Notes under the pieces: model-generated
Database searches by the model: none
What the model saw: only the letters and a program-made list of their open reading frames with translations
What the model was told of the DNA's origin: nothing
NCBI GenBank assembly: GCA_024225895.1
Contig: JAAEMC010000595.1
Span: forward strand, 1-10,905
Direction of reading: 5' to 3'
Source of the DNA: Desulfobacteraceae bacterium
GTDB taxonomy: Bacteria > Desulfobacterota > Desulfobacteria > Desulfobacterales > Desulfobacteraceae
Length of the DNA: 10,905 bases
Program-made: the position numbers and the translations under genes
Part shown: piece by piece, positions 7,774 through 10,905 of the stretch
Position numbering within the stretch: position 1 is the stretch's first letter
Layout: each line of letters starts with the position of its first letter

Positions 7774-8802
7774 ATGAAAATATTGGTGACAGGCGGTGCA
7801 GGCTACATTGGCAGCCATACATGCGTGGAATTGCTGGATGCAGGTTATGAAATAGTTATTGTTGACAATTTGTCCAATAGTTCGGAAGAAGTCATAAAAA
7901 GAATAAAAGAAATCACCCGGAAAGACTTTATTTTTTTAAATGCAGATCTTCGTGACCGGCACCAACTCAGTACGATTTTCAAGGATCATAAAATAGATGC
8001 AGTCATTCATTTTGCCGGTTTGAAAGCGGTTGGTGAATCAGTCGAATTGCCGCTGAAGTATTACCAAAATAATATTGAAGGGACATTATCCCTTTTGGAT
8101 ACAATGAATCATGCCAATGTCAAAACCATAGTCTTCTCATCGTCAGCAACGGTTTACGGAAACCCTGAAACCCTTCCCATTAAAGAGGATTTTCCCCTTT
8201 TTGTGACCAATCCCTATGGAAGAACCAAGCTGATGATCGAAGAAATCTTAAAAGACCTGTACCAGTCGGATAATTCCTGGGATATTGCCTTGCTCAGATA
8301 TTTCAACCCGGTGGGTGCCCACAAAAGCGGTGAAATTGGAGAAAATCCTTTGGGGCTTCCCAACAATTTAATGCCATATATCTGCAAAGTGGCCGCCAAT
8401 GAACTCTCCCATCTCAATATTTTCGGTAGCGATTACGACACACCGGACGGCACCGGGGTCAGGGATTATATTCATGTGGTTGATCTGGCCCTGGGCCATA
8501 TTAAAATCTTACCAAAACTTTTTGATAATTCTGGCTTGGTCATATATAATATCGGCACGGGAAAAGGATATTCAGTATTGGAGATGGTAAAAGGTTTTGA
8601 AAAAATCTCCGGGGCAAAGATCCCTTATAAAATCGTTGGCCGCCGGCCAGGGGATATTGCCAGTTGTTATGCAGACCCTTCAAAGGCCAACGCAGAACTT
8701 GACTGGAAAGCTGTAAAAACTTTGTATGACATGTGCCAGGACACCTGGCACTGGCTGCAAAAAAACCCAAAAGGGTACAATCAAAAGAAATCATCCGATT
8801 AG
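7774..8802 (+). CDS. galE: UDP-glucose 4-epimerase (GalE), probably also acting on UDP-GlcNAc
   Basis: Predicted cytoplasmic NAD-dependent enzyme interconverting UDP-glucose and UDP-galactose. Its 342 residues match the usual GalE length (338-348). Motifs: TGGAGYIGSH cofactor loop, VDNLSNSS, HFAGLKAVGES, SSSATVYG with S124, and PYGRTK with Y148 and K152 (E. coli S124, Y149, K153). The C-terminal RRPGDIASCYADPSKA places C298 at the position of E. coli Y299 and human C307. A small residue here is known to open the pocket to N-acetylated sugars, so UDP-GlcNAc/UDP-GalNAc epimerisation is a reasonable inference. The ribosome binding site AAGGA (7763-7767) is 6 bases from the ATG, one of the better ones in the cluster. 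It immediately precedes the initiating sugar transferase and could supply its UDP-Gal or UDP-GalNAc donor. Confidence 0.94.
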   Translation: MKILVTGGAGYIGSHTCVELLDAGYEIVIVDNLSNSSEEVIKRIKEITRKDFIFLNADLRDRHQLSTIFKDHKIDAVIHFAGLKAVGESVELPLKYYQNNIEGTLSLLDTMNHANVKTIVFSSSATVYGNPETLPIKEDFPLFVTNPYGRTKLMIEEILKDLYQSDNSWDIALLRYFNPVGAHKSGEIGENPLGLPNNLMPYICKVAANELSHLNIFGSDYDTPDGTGVRDYIHVVDLALGHIKILPKLFDNSGLVIYNIGTGKGYSVLEMVKGFEKISGAKIPYKIVGRRPGDIASCYADPSKANAELDWKAVKTLYDMCQDTWHWLQKNPKGYNQKKSSD

Positions 8803-8856
8803 ATGAAAACCTTAAGGGAAGCGAATATTAATATCATAAGAATTAAAAGAAAATGA
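8803..8856 (+). CDS. Possible 17-codon leader-type ORF between galE and the sugar transferase gene
   Basis: An ATG directly follows the galE stop (TAGATG). The frame encodes MKTLREANINIIRIKRK, and its TGA overlaps the ATG of the sugar transferase gene (ATGA at 8853-8856). It has no ribosome binding site of its own, so it could be translated only by re-initiation after galE. The geometry would carry ribosomes to the next start, which itself has a poor binding site and an in-frame TAA at 8844-8846. It could equally be chance: the frame is short and AT-rich. Confidence 0.2.
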   Translation: MKTLREANINIIRIKRK

Positions 8857-10295
8857 ATACTGACGACAATTCAATTATCATCGACTTTCAAAAAGCAGTG
8901 GATATCCTCATAACATCCTTCTCTTTTATTGCTGCATATTTCATCAAACGCAACTTCCTGCCGGAAGCTTATAGAGAGTTATCCATAGGACCTAATTACT
9001 ATATCATTCTCTTGATGATCATTATCAGCTGGTTTATTTCATTTAAGCTGGCAGACATGTATATCTCCTACCAAAAGTCCTCATTGTGGAATTTTTTCAC
9101 CCGGATTCTCAAGGCCAATTTTATCGGAATGCTTTTATTGACCATTGCTTTGTATATTATTCATATCACAGATATCAGCCGGCTTTTACTGGGAATCTTT
9201 TTGATCTTAAATATCCTCTTGTTATTGTTGTTCAAAACGGCAACCTATCTGTTTGTGAAAAGTCTGAATGAGCAAGGTCTCAGCACCATAAACATACTGA
9301 TCATCGGCAGTGGAGAAAGGGCAAGAGATGTGATCCAGGCCATTAATAATGATAATAATTCCAGCTTTAGGATTGTTGCCTGCCTCGATATAGATCCCAA
9401 AAATGTGGGGCATATAATATTTGATCAATTCAAAATAGTGGGAACCATTGATGACCTTGAACAATACCTGAAAGATTATATTGTAGATGAAATCATCTTC
9501 ACGGTTTCCTTAAATGAAATTCAAAATCCGGACCAGTACTTTTTACTGGCCAAAAATGTTGGTGTTAAGATCAGGATGGTACCGGATTGGCAACTGCATT
9601 ACCTGATGTATCAACCAGGAGTCTCAAAAGTCAAATTTGAAAATTTTTTGGGAGTATATGCCATCAGCCTGCAATCCACACCCCACAATGAAGGAATGGT
9701 ATTCTTAAAAAGCCTTGGGGATTATATTGCAGGCTGCTTTTTCTTGTTGATATCGCTGCCGCTATTTCTATTCTTTACTCTTGCCATAAAAACCTCTTCC
9801 AAGGGACCCGCCTTCTACAAGCAGGAGCGGCTTGGTCTGAATGGAAGACGGTTTATGGTATATAAATTTAGAACCATGGTAATCGATGCCGAAGAATTGC
9901 AAAAAGATCTCATGGATATGAATGAAGCAGATGGCCCGGCATTTAAAATTAAAAAAGATCCCAGGATTATTCCCTGGGTTGGTACATTTTTAAGAAAAAC
10001 AAATCTTGATGAGCTGCCCCAGCTCATCAATGTTTTAAAAGGGGAAATGAGCATTGTGGGCCCCAGGCCCCCTATTCCGACAGAGGTGGATGAATATTCC
10101 ATCTGGATGAGAAGAAGATTGTCTTTAAAACCGGGTTTAACCTGTTATTGGCAAATCGCACCCAATAGAAATGAACTGAGCTTTGATGACTGGATGAAGC
10201 TTGATCTTGAATATATTGATACTTGGTCCTTTTTTACGGACGTTAAAATCATTCTGCAAACCATTTTTACTGTTTTAAAGGGTTCCGGCAGATAA
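8853..10295 (+). CDS. Polyprenyl-phosphate sugar-1-phosphate transferase (WcaJ/WbaP-type initiating enzyme)
   Basis: Predicted inner-membrane enzyme moving a sugar-1-phosphate from a UDP-sugar to undecaprenyl phosphate, the first step of repeat-unit assembly. The 480 residues show the full large-form layout. Four hydrophobic segments lie at about 10-27, 45-63, 85-106 and 108-131. A cytoplasmic Rossmann-like domain follows from about 147 (ILIIGSGERARDV, G152 and G154), then a fifth hydrophobic segment at about 292-315 and the C-terminal catalytic domain. The catalytic domain has KQERLG, YKFRTM (337-342), LDELPQLINVLKGEMSIVGPRPP with the Asp-Glu dyad D386-E387, and LKPGLTCYWQI. The dyad matches the catalytic pair described in PglC-type phosphoglycosyl transferases. 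Whether the sugar is glucose, galactose or an N-acetylated hexose cannot be told; galE directly upstream favours a galacto-sugar weakly. The first ATG after an in-frame TAA (8844-8846) fixes the start; the ribosome binding site is poor. Confidence 0.93.
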   Translation: MNTDDNSIIIDFQKAVDILITSFSFIAAYFIKRNFLPEAYRELSIGPNYYIILLMIIISWFISFKLADMYISYQKSSLWNFFTRILKANFIGMLLLTIALYIIHITDISRLLLGIFLILNILLLLLFKTATYLFVKSLNEQGLSTINILIIGSGERARDVIQAINNDNNSSFRIVACLDIDPKNVGHIIFDQFKIVGTIDDLEQYLKDYIVDEIIFTVSLNEIQNPDQYFLLAKNVGVKIRMVPDWQLHYLMYQPGVSKVKFENFLGVYAISLQSTPHNEGMVFLKSLGDYIAGCFFLLISLPLFLFFTLAIKTSSKGPAFYKQERLGLNGRRFMVYKFRTMVIDAEELQKDLMDMNEADGPAFKIKKDPRIIPWVGTFLRKTNLDELPQLINVLKGEMSIVGPRPPIPTEVDEYSIWMRRRLSLKPGLTCYWQIAPNRNELSFDDWMKLDLEYIDTWSFFTDVKIILQTIFTVLKGSGR

Positions 10296-10319
10296 TAAAC
10301 CTTTAAGTCCTATCCCATA

Positions 10320-10905
10320 ATGGCTAACTATACCCGATATTATAATCTTGCCGGAATTAATATTCAGGTCAATTCTGAACTGCCGCTTAATAACAAAACT
10401 TTTCACACGAAATTCTCCGATTTTGCCGGGAAAATGCCAGTTCAGGACCAACTGAAACTAAATCATCACTTCAATTTCGATCAAGTGAATCAACAAAATT
10501 GGGGGAAAAAAATATATGATCAGATTCCGTGGATAATCTATAAAAAAAATGATGCGTTTGTATATCACTTAATCTCCCGCAAAAACAAAAACAGAAAAGA
10601 TACGCTCCTCATTGCATTCATTGATAACGAGCACACCATTGCCGATATTTTCTGGAGCCCGGAATATAAAAACCATTATCTGGAAGGAAACTTGGACTCT
10701 TTAACTGGGTTTCCAAGTGATCAGGTGCTATTGGCAAACTTACTGGCATTTAAACAGGGCTGCTTTTTCCATGCAAACGGCGTGTTATTTAACAAGCAGG
10801 GGTTATTATTCATGGGACAGTCAGGATATGGCAAAAGTACCATTGCAAAGATGTTCAATACCCCTGGCGGAAACATTCTTTGTGACGACCGTATAATTGT
10901 TCGAA
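10320..10905 (+). CDS. HPr kinase-related P-loop protein, 3'-truncated by the window edge
   Basis: An open frame of 195 codons runs off the right edge. It begins MANYTRYYNLAGINIQV, a beginning of the type seen in HPr-kinase-related proteins (aromatic residues then a GI/GL-x-I strand). Walker A is GQSGYGKST (166-174), and CDDRIIV (C188, D189, D190) follows. In HPr kinase/phosphorylase the same two elements occur, and the 23-residue distance from the first P-loop Gly to the first Asp matches what I recall for the Lactobacillus casei enzyme (155 and 178). The N-terminal 165 residues do not look like the classical HprK N-domain. An in-frame TAA at 10296-10298 and no other start codon fix the ATG; the sugar transferase stop is 24 bases upstream. 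Likely an ATP-dependent kinase of a peptide, protein or small molecule. The lasso-peptide tailoring kinases belong to this superfamily. Substrate is unknown, and the rest of the gene is not visible. Confidence 0.82.
   Translation, partial: MANYTRYYNLAGINIQVNSELPLNNKTFHTKFSDFAGKMPVQDQLKLNHHFNFDQVNQQNWGKKIYDQIPWIIYKKNDAFVYHLISRKNKNRKDTLLIAFIDNEHTIADIFWSPEYKNHYLEGNLDSLTGFPSDQVLLANLLAFKQGCFFHANGVLFNKQGLLFMGQSGYGKSTIAKMFNTPGGNILCDDRIIVR

Noticed and set aside
10296..10319. Terminator between the sugar transferase and kinase-like genes
   Set aside because: The 24-base spacer has no stem-loop or T-run; the genes are more likely co-transcribed.

Overview
The window is a tightly packed, one-directional run of nine genes, all on the + strand, for making and processing a cell-surface or secreted polysaccharide. 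The first gene is cut by the left edge and the last by the right edge. No tRNA, rRNA, insertion sequence, CRISPR array or phage gene is visible. The organism is probably a Gram-negative bacterium of moderate to low GC. An AlgD-type GDP-mannose dehydrogenase, a WcaJ-type sugar transferase with five predicted membrane segments and a VanZ-domain membrane protein would fit a member of the Desulfobacterota, but that placement is a guess from general resemblance.

Layout: 1-1773 is a heparinase II/III-family polysaccharide lyase missing its N-terminus. 1807-3120 is GDP-mannose 6-dehydrogenase (algD-like). 3127-4308 is a GT4 glycosyltransferase. 4318-5499 is a nucleotidyltransferase-fold protein of the NTP_transf_5 type. 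A 102-base gap follows, the longest in the window. 5602-6609 is a UDP-glucuronate 4-epimerase-like enzyme. 6625-7749 is a membrane protein with an extracytoplasmic beta-sandwich-like region and a C-terminal VanZ domain. 7774-8802 is UDP-glucose/UDP-GlcNAc 4-epimerase (galE). 8853-10295 is the polyprenyl-phosphate sugar-1-phosphate transferase that starts the repeat unit. 10320 to the right edge is an HPr-kinase-related P-loop protein, truncated after the Walker A and Asp-Asp motifs.

How they work together (inference): AlgD supplies GDP-mannuronate, the GAE-like epimerase would supply UDP-galacturonate, and GalE supplies UDP-galactose and probably UDP-GalNAc. The initiating transferase loads the first sugar phosphate onto undecaprenyl phosphate and the GT4 enzyme extends it. 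The lyase family cleaves next to uronic acids, so the locus appears to carry both makers and a cutter of a uronate-containing polymer. No polymerase, flippase, exporter or alginate-specific gene lies in the window.

The least explained part is the presence of an NTP_transf_5 protein and an HPr-kinase-like protein inside a polysaccharide locus. These two families also recur together in peptide-modification clusters. Other notable points are a 19-bp tandem duplication exactly at a gene junction, a cysteine at the substrate gate of GalE, and the VanZ fusion protein.
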